The translations under genes were made by a program, and so were the position numbers. Shown here in pieces: positions 33,889 to 43,991 of a stretch of 64,000 nt of DNA (position 1 is the stretch's first letter; the number at the start of each line of letters is the position of its first letter). The DNA is from Photobacterium carnosum. GTDB taxonomy: Bacteria > Pseudomonadota > Gammaproteobacteria > Enterobacterales > Vibrionaceae. The DNA is taken from assembly GCF_002849605.1 (NCBI RefSeq), contig NZ_NPIB01000014.1, positions 53,911-117,910 of the forward strand. Reading direction: 5' to 3'. The notes under the pieces were generated by a model. It saw nothing but the letters and a program-made list of their open reading frames with translations. It ran no database searches and was not told where the DNA came from.

Positions 33889-34941
33889 CTATTCATAGGT
33901 TGCTATTTGATTAGCTCCCCAGCTTTTTGCTCTCATCAATGCACTTTCTGCTTTGATGTAGTCATATCTAAAATCTTGATATTCAATATTAGTAATGCCA
34001 ATACTAACGGTGATTTTTATTTGGTGTCCGGAGGTTAACTCTAATATCCATTGACTAATTTCATCACGAATTTTAAGTGCAAATTGCTCTGCGGCTTGAA
34101 TATTAGCATCAGGAATAATGATACAAAATTCTTGACTACTTAAACGCGCAATATGGATATTTTCATCACAAATTTCACGGAGACATTTTGCAGCCATCAT
34201 TAATGTTTTATCGCCAGCATCAAGGCCGAAGCGGTCGTTAACATCCCTGAATTTATCAATGTTTATTAATAGCATTGAAACATCACGGCGGTAACGCTTA
34301 CATCGAGAAGACTCGCTTTGATAAAAAGGTAATAGGCCTTCACGATTTAATAGCCCAGTAAGGAAATCATTAGTCGTGGTTTTTTTAACTTGTAAAATAG
34401 CATCATATCGATGGCGAGATAACAAAAAAGCCATTACAAAGATAATAGAATAAGCACAAATATTTTGAAGAGCGGATGAAATTTGCATCTGTTTAGTGGT
34501 TATTTCAGATACGCTCAGTACAATATAGATCAAGCCAAAAATAGCACTATACCAAGTGGCGGGTCTAATTTGTAAAGCAAAAAAGCTTAATAGTGGAATA
34601 GTTAAGCCGATGGTATTACTTATATGACGTGCGCCAGTAAAATAAAAACCACTTGAGCATACGAGAGTAGTTGCAATTAAAAAAATCCAAAAAAGAATTG
34701 TTGCTGAAAATGGGGTCCGATTTAAAGCGGTTAAGATGTAACATAATGTCATGCCGAGTATACCGACAACGGTAAAATAATGACCTTGTTGTGATACAAA
34801 ATAAGTAAAGGCAATAATGGCACAGATAGCACCAGCGAAAGGGAATAATAAAGAAAGTTGTTTTTTTAATGTTTTCTCACTAAGTTCAATATAGGCAAAG
34901 TTTGTTGCTTGTAGCTGAGTGCTTTTAATCAATGTAGCCAT
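33889..34941 (-). CDS. Membrane GGDEF-domain protein with degenerate active site
   Basis: Residues 30-175 form about six membrane helices; residues 185-350 form a GGDEF domain recognisable from DFLTGLLNREGLLPFY, VSMLLINIDKFRDVNDRFGLDAGDKTL and ITVSIGITN. The signature loop that should read GG(D/E)EF is SSQEF at about residues 268-272, so both glycines and one acidic residue are lost. Diguanylate cyclase activity is therefore unlikely, and it may act as a sensor or binder instead. No RxxD inhibitory site is seen. It is cotranscribed with the NUDIX gene. Confidence 0.85.
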   Translation of the reverse strand: MATLIKSTQLQATNFAYIELSEKTLKKQLSLLFPFAGAICAIIAFTYFVSQQGHYFTVVGILGMTLCYILTALNRTPFSATILFWIFLIATTLVCSSGFYFTGARHISNTIGLTIPLLSFFALQIRPATWYSAIFGLIYIVLSVSEITTKQMQISSALQNICAYSIIFVMAFLLSRHRYDAILQVKKTTTNDFLTGLLNREGLLPFYQSESSRCKRYRRDVSMLLINIDKFRDVNDRFGLDAGDKTLMMAAKCLREICDENIHIARLSSQEFCIIIPDANIQAAEQFALKIRDEISQWILELTSGHQIKITVSIGITNIEYQDFRYDYIKAESALMRAKSWGANQIATYE

Positions 34942-35282
34942 GATATGAAAAAAACCTTTATAACAACATTAAGACAAATACAAGAGATCGAGTATTTTTT
35001 TGTGAAGCATATCAGTATTGCGATTGATGTCTAATTATTTTTTTATTTTAATGTAAAATAATATATTTAAAAGAGGTGTTGTTATCTATGCTTTAAGAGA
35101 AAATGAACTTTATTAACTATAACTCAATGATATGTAAGAAGTGATTTTTAATGGCATCTGTTTTTGTATATATAATAAGACTTGTTTTTTAGCTTTAATG
35201 ATTAAAAATGGGATCTATATCTATGAATAATTATTCGAGTTAAGTATAAATAAAGAGTGTTTGAAAATAAAGAGAGGTGACA
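34942..35282. other. Gene-free AT-rich stretch
   Basis: Divergent promoter region between the GGDEF gene and the DUF465 gene. I see no RNA gene, repeat or recognisable operator; the very high AT content makes promoter calls unreliable. Confidence 0.4.
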
Positions 35283-35495
35283 ATGTTTCCTGAATATAGA
35301 AGCTTAATAACATCACTAAAAGGTCATGATATACAGTTTGATCGTCTATTTAAAAAACACAATGAGTTAGATGATAAAATTAATGTGATGACATCAGCTA
35401 ATGGTTTTGATGAGGTGCATATAGAGCAACTTAAAAAAGAAAAACTGTTATTAAAAGACGAAATCTTTGTTTATTTACAACAAAAAGCACAATAA
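35283..35495 (+). CDS. DUF465 (YdcH-like) small protein
   Basis: The 70-residue protein FPEYRSLITSLKGHDIQFDRLFKKHNELDDKI followed by HIEQLKKEKLLLKDEIFVYL is a typical YdcH: two helices forming an antiparallel coiled coil. The function is unknown. ATG 35283 is chosen over GTG 35277 because GAGAGG lies five bases upstream. A short terminator follows at once, so it is monocistronic. Confidence 0.85.
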   Translation: MFPEYRSLITSLKGHDIQFDRLFKKHNELDDKINVMTSANGFDEVHIEQLKKEKLLLKDEIFVYLQQKAQ

Positions 35496-35500
35496 TTGAA

Positions 35501-35526
35501 AAAGAGAAGCTTTGGCTTCTCTTTTT
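35501..35526 (+). terminator. Terminator after the DUF465 gene
   Basis: AAAGAGAAGC (35501-35510), TTTG loop, GCTTCTCTTT (35515-35524) and T-run. Confidence 0.9.
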
Positions 35527-35544
35527 ATCATGATCATATGGCAA

Positions 35545-36471
35545 TTATAGGGAGGATAAAAAATTATCAATTAAATCAGCCGTGACTTTGGGCTGTTCAT
35601 TGGTAATACCGTGTGCTGTTTTTGGTAGTACAATAAGAGGGGATTGAATATATTGACTTAATTTTATACCACTATTGAGTGGGAATATTTGATCATTTTG
35701 TCCCCATATAATAAGGGATTGAGGTAGTTTTTTAGGGTCATATTGGTGAATACGATCTCTATCATTGGGTAATGTTTTAATTAATTGTGTTCGTTGTGAT
35801 TTCCATTGTGAAAAATAATCAAGATAGATTTGGTTCGCGATGAAATCAGGGATAAATTTTTTCTCAATAAATACATTGTCATAAAGACGTTTAACATCAT
35901 CACCATTATTAGGAACAAATAACTCTTCAGGGGATTGTGTGCCTGCACGTTTAACTAAATCAGTCAAATCTTGATCATTAAATAATGGACCAGGGCTAGC
36001 AATAATAACAGCCTTATTGATACGTTCAGGTGTTAGCATCATGTCATAGGTAATAAAACCACCATAAGAAATACCTGCAACATCGATTTTTTTTAATTTT
36101 AATTTATCGATTAACTGCCACATAGCATTTGTTTGAGTGGCTAATTGTGCAGCATTATTGCTATAAGACTCACCAAACCAGAGTAGATCAGGTGCGATAA
36201 CACGGTATTTTTTACTTAGTTGGACCATTTCAGCCTTCCATGTAGCCACTGCCGTACCACCAAAACCATGTAAAAGAAGTAAAGGCTGACCTTGTCCTCC
36301 CTCCCAATAGGTTAACTGTCCCCCTTCATGGAGCGTTATTTGGTGTTTACTGAATCCTTCTTTTTTTAAAGACGATTGATCGTGTTCTGTTTTCCAATGG
36401 ACAACTTCGCAACCAGTTGTCATGAAAAGTAGTGTCCATAATAAAAGAAAATAATGTAAAAACCGTCTCAT
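35545..36471 (-). CDS. Lipoprotein alpha/beta hydrolase
   Basis: The N-terminus MRRFLHYFLLLWTLLFMTTGC is a lipoprotein signal with the lipidated cysteine at residue 21. The 308-residue chain then shows the alpha/beta hydrolase fold: LLLLHGFGGTAVATW (oxyanion loop), VAGISYGGF (nucleophilic serine), WGQNDQIFP (acid) and PKTAHGITNEQP (histidine). The triad is complete. It probably acts as an esterase or lipase at the periplasmic face of a membrane; the substrate is unknown. Confidence 0.87.
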   Translation of the reverse strand: MRRFLHYFLLLWTLLFMTTGCEVVHWKTEHDQSSLKKEGFSKHQITLHEGGQLTYWEGGQGQPLLLLHGFGGTAVATWKAEMVQLSKKYRVIAPDLLWFGESYSNNAAQLATQTNAMWQLIDKLKLKKIDVAGISYGGFITYDMMLTPERINKAVIIASPGPLFNDQDLTDLVKRAGTQSPEELFVPNNGDDVKRLYDNVFIEKKFIPDFIANQIYLDYFSQWKSQRTQLIKTLPNDRDRIHQYDPKKLPQSLIIWGQNDQIFPLNSGIKLSQYIQSPLIVLPKTAHGITNEQPKVTADLIDNFLSSL

Positions 36472-36627
36472 AGCTTACTCAAATAATTAAATTACGCATT
36501 AATTATACGATGTTTTATTGTTAATGGTTAAGACTATTTTTTGAAAACGAAATATAAAATTGTGATATGAGTCTTTGTTTTTTTAGTTAATATTATGTCA
36601 AAATTAAATGTTATGTGAATCAACACA

Positions 36628-36656
36628 TTGCTAAAGACAGCAATCGATAGCATAAT
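36628..36656 (+). promoter_or_regulatory. Candidate promoter for galE
   Basis: TTGCTA (36628-36633), 17 bases, CATAAT (36651-36656). It would leave a leader of about 95 bases before the galE ATG. Confidence 0.35.
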
Positions 36657-36755
36657 ATTTTAATAGAATAAATTTTTATACAATATCGTGTTATTACCAT
36701 ACGGATATGTATTAATATTTAGCTTCAAATTACGTATTAACGACTAGGAGACATC

Positions 36756-37775
36756 ATGCGTGTATTAGTTACTGGTGGCATGGGCTACATTGGTAGTCAT
36801 ACTTGTGTACAAATGATTGAAGCGGGTATGACCCCAATTATTGTTGATAATTTGTATAACAGTAAAGAAACAGTATTAAAGCGCATTGAGAGCTTAACGG
36901 GTGTAATGCCTGCCTTTTATAAAGGTGATATTCGTGATCGTAAATTTTTGGACAGTGTTTTTGCTGAAAATGATATCGACGCTGTGATTCACTTTGCAGG
37001 ACTGAAAGCGGTCGGTGAATCAGTAGAGAAGCCACTTGAATATTACGATAATAACGTAAGTGGTACGTTAGTGCTTGTTGAAGCAATGCGTACAGCGGGC
37101 GTGAATGCTATTATTTTTAGTTCATCAGCGACTGTTTATGGTGATCCTGCATCAGTGCCTATCACAGAAGATTTCCCAACCAGTGCAACTAACCCATATG
37201 GCCGTAGTAAGCTAATGGTAGAAGAGTGCTTGGGCGATATTCAACATGCTTATCCTGAAATGAGTGTGACATTATTGCGTTACTTTAACCCTGTAGGTTC
37301 ACATAAATCAGGCACGATGGGTGAAGATCCACAAGGTATACCTAACAACCTAATGCCATTTATCTCTCAAGTTGCTGTTGGTCGTCGTGAGTTCTTATCT
37401 GTTTTTGGTAACGACTACCCAACAGTAGATGGTACTGGTGTTCGTGATTACATTCACGTGGTAGATCTTGCAGACGGTCACCTTGCAGCATTAACACATA
37501 AAGGTCGTGAAGCTGGCTTACACATTTACAATCTAGGTACTGGTAACGGTAACAGTGTATTGCAAATGGCAAAAGCATTTGAAATTGCTTCAGGTGTTGA
37601 GATCCCTTATAAAATTGCACCTCGTCGTGCGGGTGATATTGCTGAATGTTGGGCTGATCCTGCGAAAGCAAAAGCTGAATTGCATTGGGAAGCAAAACTA
37701 ACACTTGATGATATGACGCAAGATACATGGCGTTGGCAGTCAACAAATCCAGATGGTTATCCTGACGCAGAGTAA
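36756..37775 (+). CDS. galE: UDP-glucose 4-epimerase
   Basis: This 339-residue short-chain dehydrogenase-type enzyme interconverts UDP-glucose and UDP-galactose using bound NAD. It shows the Rossmann motif VTGGMGYIGSH at residues 4-14, DIRD, HFAGLKAVGES, the catalytic SSSATVYG serine and YGRSK tyrosine-lysine, RYFNPVGSH, and YPTVDGTGVRDYIHVVDLADGH. The product supplies galactose for surface polysaccharides and for galactose use. It stands alone rather than in a gal operon. AGGAG just before the ATG and a perfect hairpin after the stop define the unit. Confidence 0.96.
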   Translation: MRVLVTGGMGYIGSHTCVQMIEAGMTPIIVDNLYNSKETVLKRIESLTGVMPAFYKGDIRDRKFLDSVFAENDIDAVIHFAGLKAVGESVEKPLEYYDNNVSGTLVLVEAMRTAGVNAIIFSSSATVYGDPASVPITEDFPTSATNPYGRSKLMVEECLGDIQHAYPEMSVTLLRYFNPVGSHKSGTMGEDPQGIPNNLMPFISQVAVGRREFLSVFGNDYPTVDGTGVRDYIHVVDLADGHLAALTHKGREAGLHIYNLGTGNGNSVLQMAKAFEIASGVEIPYKIAPRRAGDIAECWADPAKAKAELHWEAKLTLDDMTQDTWRWQSTNPDGYPDAE

Positions 37776-37793
37776 TTTCAGATTGGGTTAAAT

Positions 37794-37822
37794 AAAAAAG
37801 GCGCTAATTAAGCGCCTTTTTT
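37794..37822. terminator. Bidirectional terminator after galE
   Basis: AAAAAAGGCGCT (37794-37805), 5-base loop, AGCGCCTTTTTT (37811-37822), between convergent genes. Confidence 0.95.
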
Positions 37823-37839
37823 GTTGCTTGAAAATAACG

Positions 37840-38445
37840 TTAGTGTCTTTTATTGTTGATATTATACGGTGTAGCAACAAAGAAAATAACTAAGCTAAAT
37901 ATCGCACCAAGCGTATCAGCCAGCATATCTTTTTGTGCATCCCAAATATCACCTTGGGATCCTAAAAATTCAATACCCGCCTCACCACCAGCACTTGCTG
38001 CATACCACCATTCTACAATTTCATAAGCCGCTGCTGTTGCCATAATGGCAAATAACCCAAATAGCGCCGCTATAATTGGTTTGCAATGCCCTTTACGTAC
38101 TAAAAATTCAGCAATGGGAAACGCATAAAAGCCAATTGAAAAGTGGGCGAAACGATCAAAATGGTTGCGATTTGAATCTAAAAGGTGATTAACCCAGTCA
38201 AAAGGGACATTTGCAAAGGTGTAATGGGCACCTATATTGTGTAATACCAACCATACAGCCATTAAGGTGTAGGCGAGATTACTAAATACAAAATAACGGT
38301 AACTAAACACTAGAAATAAGAACACAATAACGAGGGGGATCGCTTCTGCTATCCAGACTGCACGAAAAGCTGGATTGAGTCCAAGTGCAATAAAAAAGAT
38401 GCTATAGCACAGCGCTAACCATTTAGGGTATTTGTTCTTAATCAT
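37840..38445 (-). CDS. DUF2238 (YjdF-like) integral membrane protein
   Basis: The 201-residue protein has six membrane helices. The conserved polar core NIGAHYTFANVPFDWVNHL, RFAHFSIGFYAFP, AYEIVEWWYA and GSQGDIWDAQKDMLADTLGA is the DUF2238 signature, with histidines and acidic residues in the membrane plane that might bind a metal. The function is not established. It is convergent with galE. Confidence 0.87.
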   Translation of the reverse strand: MIKNKYPKWLALCYSIFFIALGLNPAFRAVWIAEAIPLVIVFLFLVFSYRYFVFSNLAYTLMAVWLVLHNIGAHYTFANVPFDWVNHLLDSNRNHFDRFAHFSIGFYAFPIAEFLVRKGHCKPIIAALFGLFAIMATAAAYEIVEWWYAASAGGEAGIEFLGSQGDIWDAQKDMLADTLGAIFSLVIFFVATPYNINNKRH

Positions 38446-38667
38446 TTCAATTCCTTATAATCTCTAATGAATTAAAGCGTAACGTGTTTGATGTCTATAT
38501 AGCAATAACGATTATCAATATGTTAACGCTAGTAGGGTGACTTATTTTAGGTTTTTTAAAATTGGTTTGTGTTATAATTTCCAGCTAATGTTTTCACAAT
38601 ATTGTGATATTCATCATATTTGACAGGACACACTCATTAATTGAGTTGTTTTTACCGGAGCATCATT

Positions 38668-40008
38668 TTGCATTTTAAAGATCTTGGCTTAGACGCACGC
38701 CTATTAAACAAATTGAATCATTTGGCGTTTGATCGAGCAACCGAAATTCAACAAACGGCCGTCCCTGTTGCTATTGCAGGCAAAGATATTTTGGCGTCGT
38801 CGAAAACGGGTTCCGGTAAAACTCTAGCATTTCTATTACCTGCGATGCAGCGTATGTATCGTGGTAAGCCATTTACTCGTCGTGATCCTCGCGTATTAAT
38901 TTTAACGCCGACGCGTGAGTTAGCGAAACAAATTTACGCACAACTACGTACGCTTAATGCTGGTACGCCTTACGATGCAACCTTGATTGTTGGTGGTGAA
39001 AACTTTAACGATCAAGTAAAAGCATTACGTAATGACCCAATGTTTGTGGTTGCGACGCCTGGTCGTTTTGTCGATCACCTTGAGCACCGTAGTACACACC
39101 TTGATGGTTTAGAGATGCTTATTCTTGATGAAGCAGACCGTATGCTTGATCTGGGTTTTGAACCACAACTTCGTCGTATTAACGAAGCGGCTAACCACCG
39201 TCGTCGTCAAACATTAATGTTCTCTGCAACCATGGATCACGTTGATGTGATGTCAATTGCATCTGAGATGTTGGATATGCCAAAGCGTATTTCAATTGGT
39301 CACTCAGCAGAAGAGCATACCGATATTACTCAACGCTTTATTTTGTGTGATCACTTAGATCACAAACAAGCATTGCTAGATAAAGTGTTAGAAGTAGAAG
39401 ATTACAACCAAGTTATTATCTTTACTGCAACCCGCGCTGATACTGATCGTTTAACGGCTGAGCTGAACGAACGTAAACTAAAAGCGGTTGCACTAAGTGG
39501 TAATTTGAACCAAACGCAACGTAATAACATCATGAGTCAGTTTGAGCGTAATTGTCATAAAATTTTAGTGACAACAGATATCGCCTCACGTGGTCTTGAT
39601 ATCGATAGCGTATCGCTTGTTATTAACTTTGATATGCCAAAACACGCAGAAGAATATGTTCACCGTGTGGGTCGTACTGGCCGTGCGGGTAACAAAGGTG
39701 ATGCAGTTTCATTAGTAGGTCCTAAAGACTGGAAGAGCTTTAAAGCGGTTGAGGCATTCTTGAAACAAAAGATTGAGTTCACAACCCTTGAAGGCTTAAC
39801 GGGTAAGTTTAAAGGCCTTAAACCTGCACCGAAGAAGAAGATTGTTAAGAAAACGACAACCAATGCAACAGGTGCCGCTAAAAAAATGCAAGCACCTAGA
39901 GCAACGAAGAGAGTTGATAAGCGTTTTTACGAAAATCAAGCTGTGGGTAATGATGTCTTTATCCCTAAGAAAAAACGTAATACTGATGTGAGCAACGACG
40001 ATCAATAA
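38668..40008 (+). CDS. DEAD-box ATP-dependent RNA helicase
   Basis: The protein has all helicase motifs: Q-motif FDRATEIQQTAVPVAIAGKD, Walker A SSKTGSGKT, PTRELAKQ, VATPGRFVDH, DEAD in LDEADRMLD, SAT, FTATRADTDR, TDIASRGLD and HRVGRTGRAG. A basic lysine-rich tail of about 60 residues (KPAPKKKIVKKTTTN) may bind RNA. Homologues begin MHFKDLGLD, matching TTG 38668 with CGGAG eight bases upstream; the frame upstream to 38641 is unlikely to be translated. The role is in ribosome assembly or RNA turnover, in the SrmB/RhlE class. Confidence 0.93.
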   Translation: MHFKDLGLDARLLNKLNHLAFDRATEIQQTAVPVAIAGKDILASSKTGSGKTLAFLLPAMQRMYRGKPFTRRDPRVLILTPTRELAKQIYAQLRTLNAGTPYDATLIVGGENFNDQVKALRNDPMFVVATPGRFVDHLEHRSTHLDGLEMLILDEADRMLDLGFEPQLRRINEAANHRRRQTLMFSATMDHVDVMSIASEMLDMPKRISIGHSAEEHTDITQRFILCDHLDHKQALLDKVLEVEDYNQVIIFTATRADTDRLTAELNERKLKAVALSGNLNQTQRNNIMSQFERNCHKILVTTDIASRGLDIDSVSLVINFDMPKHAEEYVHRVGRTGRAGNKGDAVSLVGPKDWKSFKAVEAFLKQKIEFTTLEGLTGKFKGLKPAPKKKIVKKTTTNATGAAKKMQAPRATKRVDKRFYENQAVGNDVFIPKKKRNTDVSNDDQ

Positions 40009-40073
40009 TTGACGACTAATAATCGTTAATAGATTGCATGCCACATTATTAATACGTTTAATAAACAGCATAA

Positions 40074-40102
40074 AAAAAACCAGACCTAGTGTCTGGTTTT
40101 TT
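40074..40102. terminator. Bidirectional terminator
   Basis: AAAAAACCAGAC (40074-40085), 5-base loop, GTCTGGTTTTTT (40091-40102), between convergent helicase and SPOR genes. Confidence 0.95.
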
Positions 40103-40155
40103 TGTTACTGCATTTCATCAGTAGATTAGCAGTTACACTTAATGCATCAATACGA

Positions 40156-40710
40156 TTAACGTAATTGGTACACTTGACCTTCTTTATCTGCTTTAACAGC
40201 CGCAAAGCTTAATACAAATGGACCTTGCGCTTGAACTGTTGCTGGTAATGCTTGAATTGCTTGTTTTGCATCTGCACGAGTCGCGTAATTACCGTAAATA
40301 ACCGCATACCAGTTACGGCCTACTGCATGTTTCCAGTTAACCCAAATTGGTTGATTGCCCGTGATAGGTTGAAGGTAACCACGTAGGTTACGCTCTTCAC
40401 TTAGGGCTAAAATTTGAATAGTAAAGTGTGACGGGTTTATATCACCAAATGCTTGATCGTTCGTCATTGACTCTTCATCAGCAAGGTGGGCGTTGTTATT
40501 ATCAATATAATCGCTATCAATAACGGGTTCGCTAGTGACTGTTGTTTCTGGCGCAACTGTTACTGGTTGTTGTTGTTGACATTGAAGATTTTCATTGTCA
40601 AGTTTTGATGGTAATAGGTAGCCTGAATCACAAGGGCTGTTAGATGACGCACAACCAGATAATGCAAATAGACCTAAGACAACTGCTGCCTTTAGCGTAC
40701 GAGATGCCAT
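40156..40710 (-). CDS. SPOR-domain lipoprotein
   Basis: The 184-residue chain starts with a lipobox signal peptide (VVLGLFALSGCASS, lipidated cysteine near residue 20). It continues with an acidic, low-complexity linker and ends in a SPOR domain of about 75 residues (HFTIQILALSEERNLRGYL to AVIYGNYATRADAKQAIQALP). SPOR domains bind denuded peptidoglycan strands at the division septum. A related SPOR lipoprotein is encoded at 54757-55635. It is monocistronic. Confidence 0.88.
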   Translation of the reverse strand: MASRTLKAAVVLGLFALSGCASSNSPCDSGYLLPSKLDNENLQCQQQQPVTVAPETTVTSEPVIDSDYIDNNNAHLADEESMTNDQAFGDINPSHFTIQILALSEERNLRGYLQPITGNQPIWVNWKHAVGRNWYAVIYGNYATRADAKQAIQALPATVQAQGPFVLSFAAVKADKEGQVYQLR

Positions 40711-41052
40711 TGTTTTCTCCGAAGAATATGTAATGATTTATCAATATGATATTAACCGACATGACTTTTCATGCTGCAAAAATCACTATTTATAAATGTC
40801 TTTATACTTAGGGTGTATTGTAGCGAAAAACGACAAGATATTGACATGATAATTACGCTTTAGTGGTTAAATGTGTTTTTTTTAAACAAGTTAACTTCGC
40901 TAAATGAGAATTCGTTATATTGGCTCTAATAATTGGCAAGATAATAGAGTGATAGACTTTTTTACTCTTTCATAGAGATAAATAGTATTTTTAAAATTCC
41001 AATGATTAGCTAACATATTAATAACAATCAAGGTTTGGCAAGGATCGTTATT
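40711..41052. other. Gene-free stretch
   Basis: AT-rich divergent intergenic region. An AAGGA ribosome binding site for the next gene lies at 41040-41044. I see no other feature that I can support. Confidence 0.4.
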
Positions 41053-41247
41053 ATGAAAGCATATTTACTTAAAATTAATGATCGTAAACGACAAACAGTG
41101 GGCGTAACTATTAGCCTGTTATTAATTATTGTGTCATTGATTACAACCGAGTTGACGAGTGCGCTATGTAACTTAAGTTCATTTGCTATTTTATTGGGTC
41201 TTTTATGGTTAAAAGTAAGTGAGTCATTGTTAGAAAATAGACGTTAA
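41053..41247 (+). CDS. Small membrane protein, 64 aa
   Basis: From ATG 41053 the product begins MKAYLLKINDRKRQTVG and has two hydrophobic helices (VTISLLLIIVSLITTEL and CNLSSFAILLGLLWLKV) with a basic tail. AAGGA eight bases upstream supports this start over TTG 41035. No family is recognised. It precedes the Dcu transporter by 250 bases and may be independent. Confidence 0.55.
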   Translation: MKAYLLKINDRKRQTVGVTISLLLIIVSLITTELTSALCNLSSFAILLGLLWLKVSESLLENRR

Positions 41248-41498
41248 TGATTATTTTTCACGTAGAGTAGATACTTTTAAAACTAATTACATACAAATGA
41301 TGTGCAATCAAGTTACATATGAACTCATAAAATAAAACATAAAAGTAATATTTGTTTATATTAATACTTTTATTGATATATATTTTAATGAAGTGTGATT
41401 GATAGCTAATTATTACTCCTATATAAACTTTATTATCAGCACGAATTTTTACTGAATATTGCTCAGTAATATAAACGCTGTTATTAGGGAGTATAAAT

Positions 41499-42812
41499 GT
41501 GTTTATCGTAGAATTTTTGATTGTACTAGTCTGTATTTTAGTGGGTGCTCGAATCGGTGGTATTGGTTTGGGTGTTATGGGTGGTATCGGTCTTGCGATT
41601 TTAAGTTTTGTTTTTGGTTTGCAACCAACCAGTCCACCGATTGATGTAATGTTAATGATCATGGCTGTTGTTGCTGCGGCTGCGGCAATGCAAGCGGCGG
41701 GTGGTCTCGAATACTTAATTAAAATTGCGTCAAATATTCTTCGTAAAAATCCGCGTCATATTACCTTTATTGCGCCGTTAGTAACTTATATGTTTACCTT
41801 CTTAGCCGGTACGGGCCATGTGGCTTATTCGGTATTACCTGTTATTGCAGAAGTAAGTCGTCGTAGTGGTATTCGTCCTGAGCGTCCATTAGGTATGGCC
41901 GTTATTGCTTCTCAGTTCGCGATTGTTGCAAGTCCGATTGCCGCGGCGGTTGTTGCATTAGTGGCTTTCTTAGAACCTCAAGGCATTACATTAGCAGATG
42001 TGTTAATGGTGACAATTCCTGGTACTTTCTGTGGTTTAGCATTAGCGTGTGTTGTCGTTAATAAAATGGGTAAAGATCTAAAAGATGACCCTGAATATCA
42101 ACGTCGTATGCAAGATCCTGATTTCCGTCAAGAAATGGAACAAGAAGTCAAAGTAGAAGAGATTGTTATTAAACCAGAAGCAAAGAAAGCGGTTGGTTTA
42201 TTCTTATTTGGCGCGTTAGCTGTCGTTATTATGGGTGCATTCCCAGGGTTACGTCCTAACTTTAATGGATCCGCGATGGGCATGGCACACACGATCGAGA
42301 TCGTGATGTTAGCAATTGCTGCTTTGATCATCTTGATCTGTAAGCCTGACGGTAATGCGATCTCTCAAGGATCCGTGTTCCATGCTGGTATGCGTGCGAT
42401 TGTGGCTATCTTTGGTATTGCTTGGTTAGGTGATACGTTTATAGCCGGTCACAGTGAAATGGTGAAAGAAGCGGTGTCTGGCTTAGTAGAAGTTGCGCCA
42501 TGGACATTCGCTTTTGCTTTATTCGGTTTATCTGTGATGGTTAACAGTCAAGGTGCAACAACAGCGGTGCTTGTGCCTGTTGCTATTACACTAGGTCTAC
42601 CACCTGAAGTCATTATCGCAACGTTTGTAGCGGTTAATGGTTACTTCTTTATTCCTAACTACGGTCCTATCATTGCTTCAATTGATTTTGACCGCACAGG
42701 AACAACAAAGATTGGTAGTTACATCTTTAACCATAGCTTTATGATCCCCGGTCTATTAAGTATGGTATTCAGTATTATCTTTGGCTTTATTTTTGCAAGT
42801 TTTGTCTTGTAA
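41499..42812 (+). CDS. Anaerobic C4-dicarboxylate transporter (Dcu family)
   Basis: The 437-residue membrane protein of the DcuA/DcuB family has about ten helices. Family blocks include [92 protein letters not shown] and [21 protein letters not shown]. It exchanges fumarate or aspartate for succinate during anaerobic respiration. GTG 41499 is the start, with AGGGAG seven bases upstream. It is monocistronic, closed by a bidirectional terminator. Confidence 0.93.
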   Translation: MFIVEFLIVLVCILVGARIGGIGLGVMGGIGLAILSFVFGLQPTSPPIDVMLMIMAVVAAAAAMQAAGGLEYLIKIASNILRKNPRHITFIAPLVTYMFTFLAGTGHVAYSVLPVIAEVSRRSGIRPERPLGMAVIASQFAIVASPIAAAVVALVAFLEPQGITLADVLMVTIPGTFCGLALACVVVNKMGKDLKDDPEYQRRMQDPDFRQEMEQEVKVEEIVIKPEAKKAVGLFLFGALAVVIMGAFPGLRPNFNGSAMGMAHTIEIVMLAIAALIILICKPDGNAISQGSVFHAGMRAIVAIFGIAWLGDTFIAGHSEMVKEAVSGLVEVAPWTFAFALFGLSVMVNSQGATTAVLVPVAITLGLPPEVIIATFVAVNGYFFIPNYGPIIASIDFDRTGTTKIGSYIFNHSFMIPGLLSMVFSIIFGFIFASFVL

Positions 42813-42854
42813 AAAGTACGGTAGAAACCCTGTAAACAATAAAGTAAATTAAAT

Positions 42855-42903
42855 AAAAAACCTCTATATCTTCATGTTTAATATTGAAGAATAGAGGTTT
42901 TTT
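42855..42903. terminator. Bidirectional terminator
   Basis: AAAAAACCTCTAT (42855-42867) and ATAGAGGTTTTTT (42891-42903) are exact arms, with an inner CTTCA/TGAAG stem. Confidence 0.9.
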
Positions 42904-42931
42904 TTATGAAAAGATAAAGAGTCAACAAGCG

Positions 42932-43915
42932 TTAAAGAAACAACTCAATATAGGTTAATGAGGCAGTACCAATCGCTAACCAGAGGATCACGCCTAATAA
43001 TAAAGGCTTGTGTCCGGCATTACGTAATTTACTCACTGTGATACCTGAGCCAATTAAGAATAAGCACACCACTAATAAGCGTTTTGATGCGTCAAAGATA
43101 AGAATATAGGTTGAATGGAACTGCGGAACAAAATGGGCAATTAAAATAGCTAAGCAGTAAAAAAGAATAAAGTAAGGAATAGTGATTTTCTTACTGTCAC
43201 CTTTAAACATTAATGCACTGCCAAACGCGACGGGAATGATCCATAACGCACGAGCAAGTTTCAAGGTTGTCGCTGTTTTTAATGCTTCATCACCATAAGA
43301 GCCAGCAGCACCAACAACTGACGATGTATCATGAATGGCAATCGCCGCCCAAGTACCAAAAGCATGTTGACTCATTTCTAATAAGTGCCCAACTGCTGGA
43401 AACAGAAATAAAGCCACTGCATTCAGTACAAACACGGTCGCTAAAGCCAATGAGGTTTGGTCATCACGCGCATTAATCGCAGGTGATACTGCGGCAATGG
43501 CACTCCCACCACAAATAGCCGTACCTGCTGCGATTAAATGACCGGTTTTTTTATCCAATTTTAAAAAGTGGGTTGCGATCCAGCCTAAAAATAACGTAAA
43601 GAAAATGGAAGAAATAATTAGTCCAAGTCCTTGGCGGCTAGCTTCAATGGCTTCATTTAAATTAATCCCAAACCCTAAACCAATAATGGAATATGACAAA
43701 AGTTTTTTGGTTAAAGCGGCAAGATTAAATTGAGTTGGGATCAAACCTAAACTGGCTAACGTAAAGCCTAGAATTAAGGCTATGGGGGAACTAATGAAAG
43801 GTGCTAAACACATAATTGCGGTAATTGTAAATATGAGATCTACTGGCTTTAAATTTCTAATCTTTTGATTTAATGTCATTTTGTGGTTGAAATCAGATTG
43901 TTGATAAGATCTCAA
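42932..43915 (-). CDS. YeiH-family putative sulfate exporter
   Basis: The 327-residue membrane protein of the UPF0324/YeiH family has about ten helices. Signature blocks are AAGTAICGGSAIAAVSPAI, FGTWAAIAIHDTSSVVGAAGSYG, TLKLARALWIIP and GSGITVSKLRNAGHKPLLLG. The family is proposed to export sulfite or sulfate; this is not firmly proven. The start ATG 43915 has an alternative ATG 43879 (MTLNQKIRN). It is monocistronic and convergent with the Dcu gene. Confidence 0.88.
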   Translation of the reverse strand: MRSYQQSDFNHKMTLNQKIRNLKPVDLIFTITAIMCLAPFISSPIALILGFTLASLGLIPTQFNLAALTKKLLSYSIIGLGFGINLNEAIEASRQGLGLIISSIFFTLFLGWIATHFLKLDKKTGHLIAAGTAICGGSAIAAVSPAINARDDQTSLALATVFVLNAVALFLFPAVGHLLEMSQHAFGTWAAIAIHDTSSVVGAAGSYGDEALKTATTLKLARALWIIPVAFGSALMFKGDSKKITIPYFILFYCLAILIAHFVPQFHSTYILIFDASKRLLVVCLFLIGSGITVSKLRNAGHKPLLLGVILWLAIGTASLTYIELFL

Positions 43916-43991
43916 ATTATACGCACGTCATTCTATTTCGTTTAGTTAAATATTTTGAAACGAGGGTTAAGAGTAATTTAATGTATGGATA

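Noticed and set aside
41258..41662. 134-aa leftward frame overlapping the Dcu start
   Set aside because: Low-complexity Ile/Asn/Lys/Pro composition and antisense to the conserved Dcu N-terminus; a shadow frame.
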